Below are positions 43,768 through 54,500 of a stretch of DNA of 64,000 nt, piece by piece. The stretch covers positions 5,618 to 69,617 of the forward strand of contig VXOR01000002.1 in assembly GCA_009840005.1 (NCBI GenBank), read 5' to 3'. A program made the position numbers and the translations under genes. Under the pieces are notes generated by a model that saw only the letters and a list, made by a program, of their open reading frames with translations, was not told where the DNA came from and searched no databases. Source of the stretch: Gemmatimonadota bacterium. GTDB taxonomy: Bacteria; Latescibacterota; UBA2968; UBA8231. The number at the start of each line of letters is the position of its first letter. Position 1 is the stretch's first letter.

Positions 43768-45813
43768 TCAATAGGCCACGGCAACCAGACCACTGGCCGC
43801 TTGGCTGCCCCGGTCTGTATCGAGCGATATTTTGTACACGTATATTCCGGGCGCAACCACTTTCCCCCCTGCGTCTCGCCCATCCCACAGGTGCTCAAAA
43901 ACGCCGCTTTGAGTTCCAGTTCCAGCTACATCTGCCACTAGGCGTCCGGCTAGGTCGAAAATCTGCACCTCTAGCTGCCGCAAGGTGCCCAAGTTGCGCA
44001 CATCGTGGGCAATGCGCACGCGGTCGTTGACTCCGTCGCCATTGGGCGTAAAAGTCGGCGGCATCACCCGCAAATCGCTGATCAGCTCCCCGCCCATGGG
44101 CGTGTTGACCGAAAGCACGTCCCCGCCAAAGCGAAAGGTCGCGTTTCCCGCCTTTACCTGCTGCTTCAAGGTCGGCTCGGCGCTGTTGTAGACCCAGCCG
44201 CTGAACTCGGTGCCAAAGCGCAGCACCTTGGCGTCAAAGACCACCTCGACCCGCTTCTCGCTATCTTCTACCCCCTGCAGCAGTTCAAAGCCCACCACGA
44301 TGCGATCGTCTTGGATCTCGGGCGGGAAATCCGCCGTTGTGTCCACCCCATCCACCAGCACGGCCCGCACGGCTTCAGCCCGAGTCTGGGTCGCAATTTC
44401 CAAGCGGTCGAACCCGGTATTGTTCTCTTCGAGGAGGGGCCGCACCACATACGTAAAGGTGTGGGGCGCAAAACTCTCCGTCTCGATCGGCCAGACCTCG
44501 GCGATTACGTCCCGGGCCGCCGATTCCTCGCCAAAAAGCAGCGACAACTCGTCGATGCGGGGCGCTTGGTCGCGGTCGGCAGTTAAGACGATTTCGAGTT
44601 GCAGATAGCGGCTCGGCCCGGGCGACATCAGGGCCGTGCCATCCGTCCAGGCTGCGGCCGGCACGGCCTCGTCGCGGAGGCCACTAGCAAAGTCGTAGGG
44701 GGGCGACCAGGAGTTCCAGTTCTCTGCGTCGATGCTTCTAGTCACGTCGTTGAAAGACCCGGCACTGAACGTCAGGTCGTAGTTCTTGCGATCGATCTCG
44801 ACGAAATTGCCCGTTCGCTCAATGCTGAAGAACCGGTTGGGCTGAGGCGTATTGCCGGTGCGGGTGCGCAACTGAATCTGTGTGCCCTCGGGCATGGCAC
44901 CGCGCCAGCGGATCTTGCTCCAAGACACCGGATGACCAAAGTCGAGGATAGGCGTGCGGTACTCGGTGTGGGTGACAAAACCCTCGCCGTAAATCTCGAA
45001 CTCGGCGATTTCCCAAGTGCGCTCGGGGTCCAAGGGCCGAATGCCAACCCACTTTAGGTCGCGCGTTGGGAAATGGTAATCTACTACCACGTCGAGGTTT
45101 TCCAGGTTCCGCTCCAAGATATCAAAGGCCGGATCGTTTTTCGCGCCGAGCGCGCGGCTTATGTCTTCGTACCAGCGCTTGCCTGGGCGGCGCTGACCGG
45201 GCAGGTCTACAAAGGGTGCCGTAGCGTCGGCTACGCTAATTTCGTACCAAGCCAAGTAATTGTCCTCAAACCCCGGCCGCGGATAGAAGCGAATGCGGTT
45301 GATGGGCAACTCGGCCCCTAGGTTGACCACTATATTCTTGACATTGCCTATGTTGACTCCGGCGAGGCGCGGCGAGATATCCACGGGGCGCAGCGTCGCT
45401 GTTTCGATATTGCCGTCGACGATTGGTTCGACGGTCTTTCTCTCCTCTTTGGTATACCCGATGTGGATGCTGGTGTTGATGTCGCCTCCCCTCTCGGCAA
45501 TGGACAGCGACAGGTTTTCCGCAGGATCAATCAAAACCGGCCGCAGGCTATTGTCGGCGAAATCGATCATGACGACTTTGCCGGAGTCCTTCATCAAAGG
45601 ATCGGCCACCGGCTCCTGCGGCACCGAGGAGACGGGAAAGACCCCGACGATATTCCCTTCGGCGTCAACTGCCGCGTACTCCCCTTCTCCGCCTTCGACT
45701 AGCTCCTGCCAGACATTGCCTTCAGTACCACCGAGGTGGAACTCCGCCCGGCCCCAAGCCTCGGTGTTAATAAAAGTCCCCAATCCGCAGATCATCAGTC
45801 CTAGGCGCAGCAT
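43768..45813 (-). CDS. Secreted surface protein with discoidin-like domains and FlgD-like C-terminus, paralogue A
   Basis: 681 residues; AAAAGGAGG just before the ATG is the strongest ribosome site of the locus. Signal peptide (MICGLGTFINTEAWG). Two beta-sandwich regions resemble F5/8-type discoidin modules (NRIRFYPRPGFEDNYLAWYEI; TEYRTPILDFGHPVSWSKIRW), with the shared IQLRTRTGNTP motif near 330. The last 90 residues are a FlgD/gliding-motility-type Ig domain (TPNGDGVNDRVRIAH, VQIFDLAGRLV, WDGRDAGGKVVAPGIYVYKI) ending in AVAY. Such C-terminal domains direct or anchor proteins in FCB-type secretion. Paralogues lie at 45826 and 51560. Confidence 0.72.
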   Translation of the reverse strand: MLRLGLMICGLGTFINTEAWGRAEFHLGGTEGNVWQELVEGGEGEYAAVDAEGNIVGVFPVSSVPQEPVADPLMKDSGKVVMIDFADNSLRPVLIDPAENLSLSIAERGGDINTSIHIGYTKEERKTVEPIVDGNIETATLRPVDISPRLAGVNIGNVKNIVVNLGAELPINRIRFYPRPGFEDNYLAWYEISVADATAPFVDLPGQRRPGKRWYEDISRALGAKNDPAFDILERNLENLDVVVDYHFPTRDLKWVGIRPLDPERTWEIAEFEIYGEGFVTHTEYRTPILDFGHPVSWSKIRWRGAMPEGTQIQLRTRTGNTPQPNRFFSIERTGNFVEIDRKNYDLTFSAGSFNDVTRSIDAENWNSWSPPYDFASGLRDEAVPAAAWTDGTALMSPGPSRYLQLEIVLTADRDQAPRIDELSLLFGEESAARDVIAEVWPIETESFAPHTFTYVVRPLLEENNTGFDRLEIATQTRAEAVRAVLVDGVDTTADFPPEIQDDRIVVGFELLQGVEDSEKRVEVVFDAKVLRFGTEFSGWVYNSAEPTLKQQVKAGNATFRFGGDVLSVNTPMGGELISDLRVMPPTFTPNGDGVNDRVRIAHDVRNLGTLRQLEVQIFDLAGRLVADVAGTGTQSGVFEHLWDGRDAGGKVVAPGIYVYKISLDTDRGSQAASGLVAVAY

Positions 45814-45825
45814 TGCGGCCTCCTT

Positions 45826-47907
45826 TTAATAAATCACGCCCACTGGACGAGCACTCGCACTCTGGCGCGCGTCGCCGCCCACTTCGAGACGCACCAAGTA
45901 GATCCCAGGCCGAACCAGTTCTCCCACCCCATCCTTCCCATCCCATACCAACTTGGGAAAACGCACGGCGTCGTACACGCCGCTCTCCCCGTCGAATTCG
46001 AAAAGATGGCGCACGCGGCGGCCTGCTAAGTCGAAAATATCCACCCGGACCCGGGCCGTGCCCACTACGGCCAGCACTTCGCAGGACAGGGCCAAGTGGT
46101 CGTTGGCCCCGTCGCCGTTGGGCGTTAGCACGTTGCGGTCGAGGGAAAAACTGCCGATCAGACTGCCCTGATTCACCGCCGGGCTTAGAACCGTAACTCC
46201 GGATCGAGTGGCCTGGTCCGCGTCGGCTAACTGAGCGGCGTCGCCGGCAATAACCCCTTGGAACTCGTCCTCTGCTAGCAGCATGGCTCTGCCCGCAAAG
46301 GACGTGCTATACGACAACACCCGAGTGACAAAGTGGATTTTCAGCACGGTATTGTCCTCTGCTATGCGCGGAAAGCGCACCGCGAAACCCACATCCGTCA
46401 AACGAGTGATGGCCACTTCGCCTTCTTCCGTCACATCGTCCTGTACGGCAAAGGCGTGGTCGAGCCGCTTTTCGCCTGCTCCGTCGATGATCTCGATGCG
46501 CTCGATGCGGTCCACTCGTTGGACAGTGGCAATTTCGACGCTGTCAAAGCCCTGTAGTCCAGCGTTCTCCATTTCGACTTTCAGGGCGAAGACAAAGGAA
46601 ATATCCGTGGCCGCCGGCACTTGGCGCGGGAAGACCTCGCCGACCAAGCGGTCGGCCAGCGGCGGCGAGGTGTAATCGAACGAGAGATCTTTGAGTACAA
46701 AGGCCGATCCCAGATCGTCGCTGAGGAAGTCGACCCGGAACTGGAAGTAGCGCCGTGGCGAGGGCGACAGGATCGGCGTACCCGCTTCGCTGGTGCCCGC
46801 CTCTATGCCATAGGGCGGCGACCAAGGGCTCCAATTCGCCAAATCGTCTCGCACCGGGCCGCGCTCCCAAGCATCGGTCTGCCCGCCCCTCAGCGGCAGA
46901 TCGAGGAACTCGTCCCGTAACAAAGGCTGGGATGGGTCTTCCACCGAGAATGGAATTGGCTCGGCGTTTCTCAGACCGACCTGCTTGCGGGTATAGGAAA
47001 GCGGTGAGGGGTCGTCGCCACTGCGGGTGCGGATCTGCATTTGCGCCTTGTCCGCTTGGCCCACTAGTTCCTGTGCCCAGCGCAACTGGCCCCAATTGGC
47101 CGGCGTGCCCATGTCAATGATCGGCGAGATATAGCGCACAGTGGGCAGGAAGCCCTCGCCGAAGATTTGCAGCTTTTCTATTTCAAACGGAATCGACGAA
47201 GTGGCCTTCAAGCGCACAAAGCGGATGTAGCGCGGCGGCGCAACGTCGACTGTAGTGACGGCCTGGGTGTTGTTGTTGCGGATTTCAAATATCTCCCAGA
47301 TTGGATTGCCGCCCTCGGTCAGCACCAGCCCATCGTTGACGTGGACCTCGAAATTCTTGAGAAAATTGCTCTGGAACGGCGTCATCGGTGCGGGAAAAAC
47401 CGTGTTGCGCGGGAAAAAGCGGATCTGGTTGACCCCAAAGCGAGCCCCCAAATCCATGACCAGCAGGGTGCCCAAAGCGTCGTTCTGCTGGCGCGTGAAG
47501 GCCTTGCCCGTGGATTTTTCCGCAGCCACTTGCGCCAAGACCTCTTCCAGTTGCGCTCGGCCGAGATTGACGACCGTCGGCGCACTCATGCCGCCGCCGC
47601 GCGCGTAGATACCAGTAGCCAGATTCTCGCCTTCGGCCACCTGCCGTGGCAGAATGCTACCGGTAAAATCGGCACTGGCGAATTCGACCAAATCGGCCGG
47701 TGAGGTGCCGATCTCGGTGAGGTTCGGGTTGAGGGTAGAGCGGTGCTCGGGCTCGATCGTCTCGATGCCCGCCGCGTCCAAGACCTGTCCCTCCCACGAG
47801 ATCTGTCCCTCCCCTCCGAGCCTCAGTACTTGGCGGGCTTGTCCCGCGCTAACCATCAGGATTAGTGCGCCGCATACCGGCCATGTAATGTAGTAGAGGT
47901 GTCTCAT
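45826..47907 (-). CDS. Secreted surface protein with discoidin-like domains and FlgD-like C-terminus, paralogue B
   Basis: 693 residues; signal peptide (PVCGALILMVSAGQA). The layout follows the 43768 protein: an N-terminal region with a GGEGQISWEGQ start, a discoidin-like segment (NQIRFFPRN; PPRYIRFVRLKATSSIPFEIEKLQIFGEGF), the shared MQIRTRSGDDPSP strand motif, an Ig-like region (FPRQVPAATDISFVFALKVEM) and a FlgD-type C-terminus (LTPNGDGANDHLALS, IFDLAGRRV, VWDGKDGVGELVRPGIYLVRL) ending in GVIY. It starts three bases after the TPR gene stop. The paralogy to its neighbour indicates a tandem duplication. Confidence 0.72.
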   Translation of the reverse strand: MRHLYYITWPVCGALILMVSAGQARQVLRLGGEGQISWEGQVLDAAGIETIEPEHRSTLNPNLTEIGTSPADLVEFASADFTGSILPRQVAEGENLATGIYARGGGMSAPTVVNLGRAQLEEVLAQVAAEKSTGKAFTRQQNDALGTLLVMDLGARFGVNQIRFFPRNTVFPAPMTPFQSNFLKNFEVHVNDGLVLTEGGNPIWEIFEIRNNNTQAVTTVDVAPPRYIRFVRLKATSSIPFEIEKLQIFGEGFLPTVRYISPIIDMGTPANWGQLRWAQELVGQADKAQMQIRTRSGDDPSPLSYTRKQVGLRNAEPIPFSVEDPSQPLLRDEFLDLPLRGGQTDAWERGPVRDDLANWSPWSPPYGIEAGTSEAGTPILSPSPRRYFQFRVDFLSDDLGSAFVLKDLSFDYTSPPLADRLVGEVFPRQVPAATDISFVFALKVEMENAGLQGFDSVEIATVQRVDRIERIEIIDGAGEKRLDHAFAVQDDVTEEGEVAITRLTDVGFAVRFPRIAEDNTVLKIHFVTRVLSYSTSFAGRAMLLAEDEFQGVIAGDAAQLADADQATRSGVTVLSPAVNQGSLIGSFSLDRNVLTPNGDGANDHLALSCEVLAVVGTARVRVDIFDLAGRRVRHLFEFDGESGVYDAVRFPKLVWDGKDGVGELVRPGIYLVRLEVGGDARQSASARPVGVIY

Positions 47908-47910
47908 TTT

Positions 47911-48846
47911 TTATTTTAGGATATTCCGCAAAAGGCCCTCGATCTCTTCCTCCATGCGCTCGTGCACCTGCGCCGTCCGTCGACCGCGTTCGTACGCTGC
48001 GAGCGCCTCTAATCCTTCTGCTTCCCTGCCCGTGCGGCCGTAGAGCTTGGCGAGCAAGAAATAGACGCGATAGTCCTCCTGGTCCAGCGCCCGCAAGCGC
48101 TCGAAGCAGACCAAGGATTCGCTGTAGCGCTCCGCGCGAAAGAGTAACCCTCCCAAGCTCCACAGCGCCGACCTCGCTTCGGGCTGGCGCTCCAACAAAT
48201 CTCGCAGCAGCTGCTCGGCCTCCACCACTTCCCCTGCTTCCAAGAGCAGATCGGCCAAGCGCTGCCCGGCCTCGTCCGCCCAAGCGGGATTTTGCAAAAG
48301 CTGCCGGTACCCGGCAATCGCCTCCCGGCACTGTCCCTGTTCTGCCCAAAGCTGCGCCAAGCTATAGCGCACCCGAGTGCTATCCGGCACCGCTGCGAGC
48401 ATCTTTCGATACGCTTCCTCAGCCCCTTCCGCATCGCCGGCTACGAGCCGGGCATCTCCCAGCCGTCCCCACAATCCCTCCCACGGCTCCCCCGCGGCCA
48501 AGAGCGCTTCGTACAGGGCACCCGCCTCCGCGGCTCGTCCCACCGCTAGATACTGATCCGCTAAACCCTTGCGCGCCTGCTCCTCCTCCGGCCACTGCCG
48601 CAGCAACGCGCGGTAGGTGCCAATGGCCCGCTCGTGTTGCTCCTCCTTCCCGTACACTGTGCCCAGCGCGTAATAGGCCTCCATCATCCCCGCAGCCGCG
48701 GCCTCCTCGTACTCCCGCGCTGCACTGGCCGGCATGTCCTGCGCTTCGTATTCGACCCCCCGTTGGTAGTGCTGTTGGGCGCGGACCTCTGGCCCGGTTT
48801 CACTACAACTCCAAAAGAGCCCTATCCCCAGCAGAATCGGCGCCAC
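47911..48846 (-). CDS. TPR-repeat lipoprotein of the surface locus
   Basis: 311 residues, GTG start at 48846. Short lipoprotein signal (PILLGIGLFWSC), then TPR units through the whole length (AQQHYQRGVEYEAQDMPASA, AIGTYRALLRQWPEEEQAR, AEEAYRKMLAAVPDSTRVRY). It has an internal run of acidic helices and a basic C-terminus. In known envelope machines such lipoproteins are adaptor or assembly factors. It lies between barrel paralogue 2 and surface paralogue B, 12 bases after the former and three before the latter, so it is firmly in the operon. Confidence 0.78.
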   Translation of the reverse strand: MAPILLGIGLFWSCSETGPEVRAQQHYQRGVEYEAQDMPASAAREYEEAAAAGMMEAYYALGTVYGKEEQHERAIGTYRALLRQWPEEEQARKGLADQYLAVGRAAEAGALYEALLAAGEPWEGLWGRLGDARLVAGDAEGAEEAYRKMLAAVPDSTRVRYSLAQLWAEQGQCREAIAGYRQLLQNPAWADEAGQRLADLLLEAGEVVEAEQLLRDLLERQPEARSALWSLGGLLFRAERYSESLVCFERLRALDQEDYRVYFLLAKLYGRTGREAEGLEALAAYERGRRTAQVHERMEEEIEGLLRNILK

Positions 48847-48858
48847 CCTGACAACCGC

Positions 48859-51516
48859 CTATTCCAGCCCCGCGTAAATAGTCACGAAGGACCGGCTCGT
48901 AGTACTAGGCTCGGCTTCCTTAAAATCCCGCCGTTCCAGCGCAATACCCACCAAGGCCATCACTTGGTAGCCGTGGTAGGCCGATGTATTGGCAAACTGC
49001 AGGCCCACGGTCAGAGAGTTGAAATCGTCGGCGTCGATATCGAAGTCGTTGAAAACCACGTATTCGACTCCCGCCTGCAGCCGCGTCACCTGTAGGAGCT
49101 GCACCTCCATTAGAGTCGAGAAGAGCTGCATTAGGCTGGTGCGCTCGACCGCGTCGAAGAGGCTGCGACTCTGCTTGCGGAACTCGCTCTTCCAGCGCGG
49201 TTCTAGGACTAACTGGCCCAGTTGGTAGCGGTAGCTGGCCTTGTTGATCAGCCCGAGGAAGAAATCCGTCTCGTCCAACCTCAACTCCTGCCGTTTTGCC
49301 TGGCCCATCAGTTGGCGGAAGTACACGTAGTTCAGCTTACTCATCAGGTGCAGCGCCGTGCCCTGCAAGCTGTGGCCGACAAAGAGTTGGTTGACCCAGG
49401 TATCGCACGCCAGCAGCGGATCGTCCACCCGCGTTAGCACCCCACCCAAAACGGTGTTGTCCGGCGACCACTGCAGCAATGGGTTGGGAATATCGTCCTC
49501 CACTTTCTTACTCATCTCAAAGACGCGCAAACGACCAAAGCGCGGCGAATCTTCATCAAAGGTCAAAGCCGCGTACACACTGTGGTTTTTCTGGTCTGAG
49601 GAAATCAGGTCTTCGCGCAACACGCCGGCCGTCAGCCGCAACTTAGGGGTCGCGTTGACGCCGCCGTACACATTGTAGCCCCGGTGGTCTCTGCGGTAGG
49701 GATAGTCGGGCTCTTCGTCGTTTTCGTACTGATCGACCCAGAAATTGTTGTTCATGTCCACTCCGAACAAAAACTCCGGCCGATCGACGCCAAAGCGCAG
49801 AAAGGGCTCTTCGTAGTCGGGAATGATATTGGTCTTGACCAAGTTGTCGTTCTGATTGAAGTCTGGCACAAAGTCGTTGTTTTGGTCCCAGCCTGGGAAG
49901 ACCTGAGGGTCACCCGCCTGCCAGTCGGCCCGAACCGTGTCGGGAAAGCGATCTTGGTCGTCGTTGTCCTCGACCAGTTCGACGATGCCTTCGCGCTCGC
50001 TCTCGTAATTGATCTCACCCGTTCCCAGGGTGACAAAAGTGCTGGTATTGTAGAGGGGGTCCATGCTGTAGACCTCGCCAAACATGAAAAACGGATGGGC
50101 GCGCTTGGCCACGTTCACCATCCACGCTGGTGCATAGCGCCGTCCCTCGACCCCCGACGAAGTCCGGTGCGTCTCTGCAAAGGTGTTGGGGTACTTGCGG
50201 TAGTTCCAGTTCAGATCGTACTCGGCGTACAAATCAAACCCCGCCACATCGAGTAACTCTAGAGTTCCCCCAAAAATGTGCGTAGCCGTGGGCAGACCGT
50301 AGGCAAAGCGAATCGTGCGCAGATTGGTCGCGTCCTTGATATTGCCCCTAGCTTGGTCGACCAAGAGCAACACCAACTCTCCCTGCCGGTTGGTCTGGTT
50401 GTTCGAAGTCATCCAGATCTGGTAGTCGTTGCCGACTACTAGTTCGAATTCCACGTTGACAATGGAATCCTTGGCAGCGCTGGCCCGCTCGATGAAGTCG
50501 AGGCTGTCAAAATCGTAGAGCAGGCGGATATCCTCAACGCCCTTGGCCGCGATAAAGCCCTTCTCCACAAAACCGCCTTCCACCACGGGCTCAAAACCAA
50601 TGTCCTTGCCCCGCTCCTTGCGGCCGTCGCTGTAGGTGATGACCACATCGGAACCAGCCGGGAAGAAAGCAGCCCCGCCGACCTCGTCTTCGGGTGAGTC
50701 GTCGCGCAGCACAATTTGCACCAGATCGATCGTCCGGTTTTGCCCCACGGTCAGCAGGCCGGAGAACGGATTCCCAGCCAGCCGATCCGTCAGCGTATTC
50801 GACTGATGCGAATTGGCCAAATTGAAGCCCAGCCGGGCGTACTCGCCGATTTGGCCGACAAAGCGTCCGGCGACCAAGGTCGTGTTGTTGGTGCGCAGCA
50901 CTTCCTGGCCGCCGGTCTCGCCCCCACCTGGGCTGCTGATGCGCGAATAGATCAGCGTCGTCTCGTAGCGATCCGTAGCTAGATCAAATTGCACCCCGTC
51001 CATCCGCGGTTTGGAGAAGGTCATCGGCGTCAGGGTGGTACGCAACTGGCTGCTCAAGGTCAGCGCGTAGGCGTACTCCCCTTTCTGATCGCCGGCCACC
51101 ACCACCTCTGAGAACCACTGCCGGAAGCGCTCCGACTTGAACAGGGTATTGCCAAATTGCTGCGGCCGGGTCTGAGTGTTGTTGAAGATCAGCCAACCGC
51201 GCGTGACAAAATTCCCGTAGATATCGTAGAAGTAATCCCCCTCCAGGGCCGTATTGACGTAGCGATCAAAGTGATCGCGGGCGTAGTTGGTGTATTCCCA
51301 CTGGTGCCAGCCATATTCGTTGTAGAGCTCCTGCGGCACGTACCAGCGCCGCACCGCTGGGTCTAAGGCGTCCAGCATCACTCCCGTCCCTTGGGGCCGA
51401 AAACTGGTCTCGGCACCCTGCCTGAGCCCGAGACGCATGCCATAGTCCATCTGCGCCTCAGCCATCCCGGCCAAGACGCCAAGCAACAAGCACAGTGTTA
51501 AAAATTTGGCTCTCAC
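48859..51516 (-). CDS. Large outer-membrane-barrel-like surface protein, paralogue 2
   Basis: 885 residues from GTG 51516, which places a signal peptide (FLTLCLLLGVLAGMAEA) at the front. Long stretches agree with the 41003-43735 protein, including the N-terminal QELYNEYGWHQWEYTN block, DQKGEYAYAL, the DQNNDFVPDFNQND and DMNNNFWVDQYEND repeats, EDDIPNPLLQW, VNQLFVGHSL and a C-terminus ending in FVTIYAGLE. The final 300 residues alternate polar and hydrophobic residues as in outer-membrane barrels. It follows the large surface protein gene by 43 bases. Together with paralogue 1 this shows the barrel unit was duplicated. Confidence 0.72.
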   Translation of the reverse strand: MRAKFLTLCLLLGVLAGMAEAQMDYGMRLGLRQGAETSFRPQGTGVMLDALDPAVRRWYVPQELYNEYGWHQWEYTNYARDHFDRYVNTALEGDYFYDIYGNFVTRGWLIFNNTQTRPQQFGNTLFKSERFRQWFSEVVVAGDQKGEYAYALTLSSQLRTTLTPMTFSKPRMDGVQFDLATDRYETTLIYSRISSPGGGETGGQEVLRTNNTTLVAGRFVGQIGEYARLGFNLANSHQSNTLTDRLAGNPFSGLLTVGQNRTIDLVQIVLRDDSPEDEVGGAAFFPAGSDVVITYSDGRKERGKDIGFEPVVEGGFVEKGFIAAKGVEDIRLLYDFDSLDFIERASAAKDSIVNVEFELVVGNDYQIWMTSNNQTNRQGELVLLLVDQARGNIKDATNLRTIRFAYGLPTATHIFGGTLELLDVAGFDLYAEYDLNWNYRKYPNTFAETHRTSSGVEGRRYAPAWMVNVAKRAHPFFMFGEVYSMDPLYNTSTFVTLGTGEINYESEREGIVELVEDNDDQDRFPDTVRADWQAGDPQVFPGWDQNNDFVPDFNQNDNLVKTNIIPDYEEPFLRFGVDRPEFLFGVDMNNNFWVDQYENDEEPDYPYRRDHRGYNVYGGVNATPKLRLTAGVLREDLISSDQKNHSVYAALTFDEDSPRFGRLRVFEMSKKVEDDIPNPLLQWSPDNTVLGGVLTRVDDPLLACDTWVNQLFVGHSLQGTALHLMSKLNYVYFRQLMGQAKRQELRLDETDFFLGLINKASYRYQLGQLVLEPRWKSEFRKQSRSLFDAVERTSLMQLFSTLMEVQLLQVTRLQAGVEYVVFNDFDIDADDFNSLTVGLQFANTSAYHGYQVMALVGIALERRDFKEAEPSTTSRSFVTIYAGLE

Positions 51517-51559
51517 AGCATCCCCATTTCTCAAAGGGTACAGCCGTCGGACCTCTCTT

Positions 51560-54500
51560 CTAATACACCACTGCAATCAGACGCGACCGCTTTTGTCCCG
51601 CCGCCCCGGCCTGATCCGCATCAACCTCTATCTGGGCCAAATAGAGTCCCGGAGGCACCAGCGCACCGTTGTCGTCCCTTCCGTCCCAAGCAAAGTTCTG
51701 TCTCCCCCCCAAGGCCCTCATGGCTACCGTGTGCACCCGCGTCCCGTCTAGACGGAAGATGCGCAGCTTGAGCGACCGGACTTCATACACTTTGAAAAGC
51801 GAGAAGCCAACTTCCGCCACGTCGTTGATGCCGTCGCTGTTGGGGGTGAATGGATTGGGGCTGACCTGCAAATCGTCCACTACATCACCGGCTCCCAAGG
51901 CCCCGATCACCAAGCCCTGGCCAGGTCGTATATGGGTAACATCGCCGGGATCGCTTTCCTGCCAAGGGCCCTCAATGGCGCTGTTGCGCATCGCGGTCTT
52001 TAGTTTGGTTCCGTGCAAAAAGACCGCCGCGGCAAAGCGCAGGCGCACCAAACGGCCATAACCCAAAACCCATCCCTTTGCCCTCCCGAGTCGGTTGTAC
52101 TGGGCCACACTCAGCGTATCGCCCAGCGAATCGAAGAGCGACTGGTTGCCCACTCCTGTCACCTTGCGAAAATAGCGCACCGGACCCCGCTCATCTTCTT
52201 CCAAGGCTTCAAAAGTCGCTGCATCTACTTCCTCCAACTGTGCGCCGTCGCGATCAGTTTTGCGGAAGTAGCGGATTGCTCCCTGCAATTCTTCGTCGAG
52301 CCGCTCGTAGGAAAGCAAGTCGAGCAATCGACCGTCCGACCGCGTTGGCACCTCATCCTCCTCGACTAGCAGCCGATAGTAGCGGTGCGGCAGGACGTCT
52401 GCGGACTCACCGCGCTTCACTTGGGGGAAACGCACCTGTAGTGAATCCCCCTGGCTGCGCAGGATCTGCAGTACTGCACCATCGGCACTGGCCGCGTCCT
52501 CTGCTCGCTCTACCGCGAAGAACTGCAGCGGCTGTCCACGGGCGAATTCCTCTTCCGTTCCCAGAGCCACATCCAGCAAACGCATATCGAGGCTTGGCTC
52601 CGAACTCAGCAGCACCTCGTCGTAACCAGGACTCCGCTCTGAGCGGGGTTCTTCCAGCAAAGTCGGCTGGAGATAAACCTCAAAGGTATCTACTTGGCCC
52701 ACGCTCGTCTCCTCCGGCCAGACCTCGGCCAGCAGATTTTGCAGAACTGGACGGTGCATATCGACTTCAATCCTGCGGAGCAGGGGAGCGACGTTGCGGT
52801 CATTGCTGACCAGTTTCGCCTGGAGCTGCATGAATTTGCGCAGACTCGGAGACATCACCCGGGCGCCCGAATGCAAGTAGCGCTGACTCCAGGGAGTCCA
52901 ATCCGGCCCGATTACGAACGAGGTGTCAACGGGTCCTGCGCGAAAGCCCGGCAGCTTCTTGTGCTTGTCCGCTGTGACCTCGCCGCCGCCACTGTCGAAG
53001 TAGCGGATGTGCTGCAGCAGTTGGTCCCCGGTGCGCGTGCGAATCTCCACATCGGTACCGGGAGGCAACTCGGCCTCCCAGCGCACTGACCCCAGCACCA
53101 CCAATCCGGGCAGTTCGATCGCATCGGATTCGAGCACTACCTCGGCCGGCGATCCTTTGGAGAAGATCATGAACTCCCCAATACCGGGGTTGTAGAAACC
53201 CTGCGTGCCCGTGTTGCCGGGCGGTTGGTTTTTGAGGGTGATAAATTCAAAAAATCGCAGCTTTATAGGTGGACTCTGCACGTCGTTGAGCAACGCGTAA
53301 TACCCCTCATCGATGTTTTTGTCGCGCTGTTTCGGACTAATGAGTTGCCATTTGAGCCGGCCTTGGGCGTCTCGAACTCCCGACGAGCCCCGCATGGTAT
53401 AGCCCCGCACTGTCGGGGCCTGGACGTAGCCTTCGGAGAGGATCCGCATTTGGTCCATCCACACAGTGCCCCCTACATCGGCGATCAGGATGTTGTCGTC
53501 GGGAACCTCCTCGAGGAAATAGGTGTGGCGATAGAAGGATGCCACTTGCCCATCAAAGGCCTTGCCCGTGCCGCCCGAAGCGGCGATGGTGTGCTCGATC
53601 CCACCACCCGTTTCGAGCATGCCCAGCGCGATATTATCTCCCCAGCCCCAGGCGTCCACTTCGGCCAAGCGCGGCAGTTCCCGCCGATAATAGACCCTTC
53701 GCCCTTGTCGATCCGGCCCCAGGACCTCGTAGGTGGCCTCGTCCACGGGTTCCTCCCGTCCGGCCACATCGCGCACAAAATACACCACATCGCCGCGCTC
53801 CCCCTCGGGCAGCGCTTCCCACTCCTCTTGGGTTATTTGCTCGCTTCGGGCCCCGCGGGTGTCCGTTATGGTGATGCGGATGACCTCTACCAGCCGGCCC
53901 GTCCAGTTGGGATCGGCATTGCCCATGGGCAGCCGCTTCGCCATAAGTCCAGACACATCGGCGGGCAACAAGCCACTGGTGCGCTCGCTGTCGAACGCGA
54001 AGATCCGCTGGTCTTTGTTGACCCCGTCAAAAGGCGCGAAAATCGAAAATCTGAGCTTGCTGTCGTCCCGCACCAAGGGCAACTGTTTTTTCTCGAAGAA
54101 CAGCAGGAACTTGAGGAAGGGGTCGCCCAGTTGCTCGTCGACGAATTGCAGCCTGAGCCGCTCCAGCGGCACCACTCTCCCGAGGTGTACCTCGATCCAC
54201 CAGTCGCCGATTGGATCGTCTGGATTCGGTTCCCAGAATGTGGTCGGATCGTCGTCGAGAATGTTGGAGGCCAAGTGCGGGTTGGAGCCCACCCGGCTAA
54301 CGCCCGGCCGCACTATGTAGTCGTAGATGAAATTTTTGCTGACGTCTTGCAGGGGGTTACCCAGCACATCTAAGCGCAGGGTACTGTCGACGGTTGCAAT
54401 CCGCGGAGCTTTTTTGTCGATCTCTACCGGGCGCTCAAAATTCCTGTCGTCTAACAGGTTGTAGACTTGGCGCAGTTCGCGGGGCCGCACGGCCCCGGAA

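Noticed and set aside
53225..54373. A 382-codon open frame on the plus strand, antisense to the large surface protein gene
   Set aside because: No family resemblance or ribosome site; it mirrors codon bias of the real gene on the other strand.
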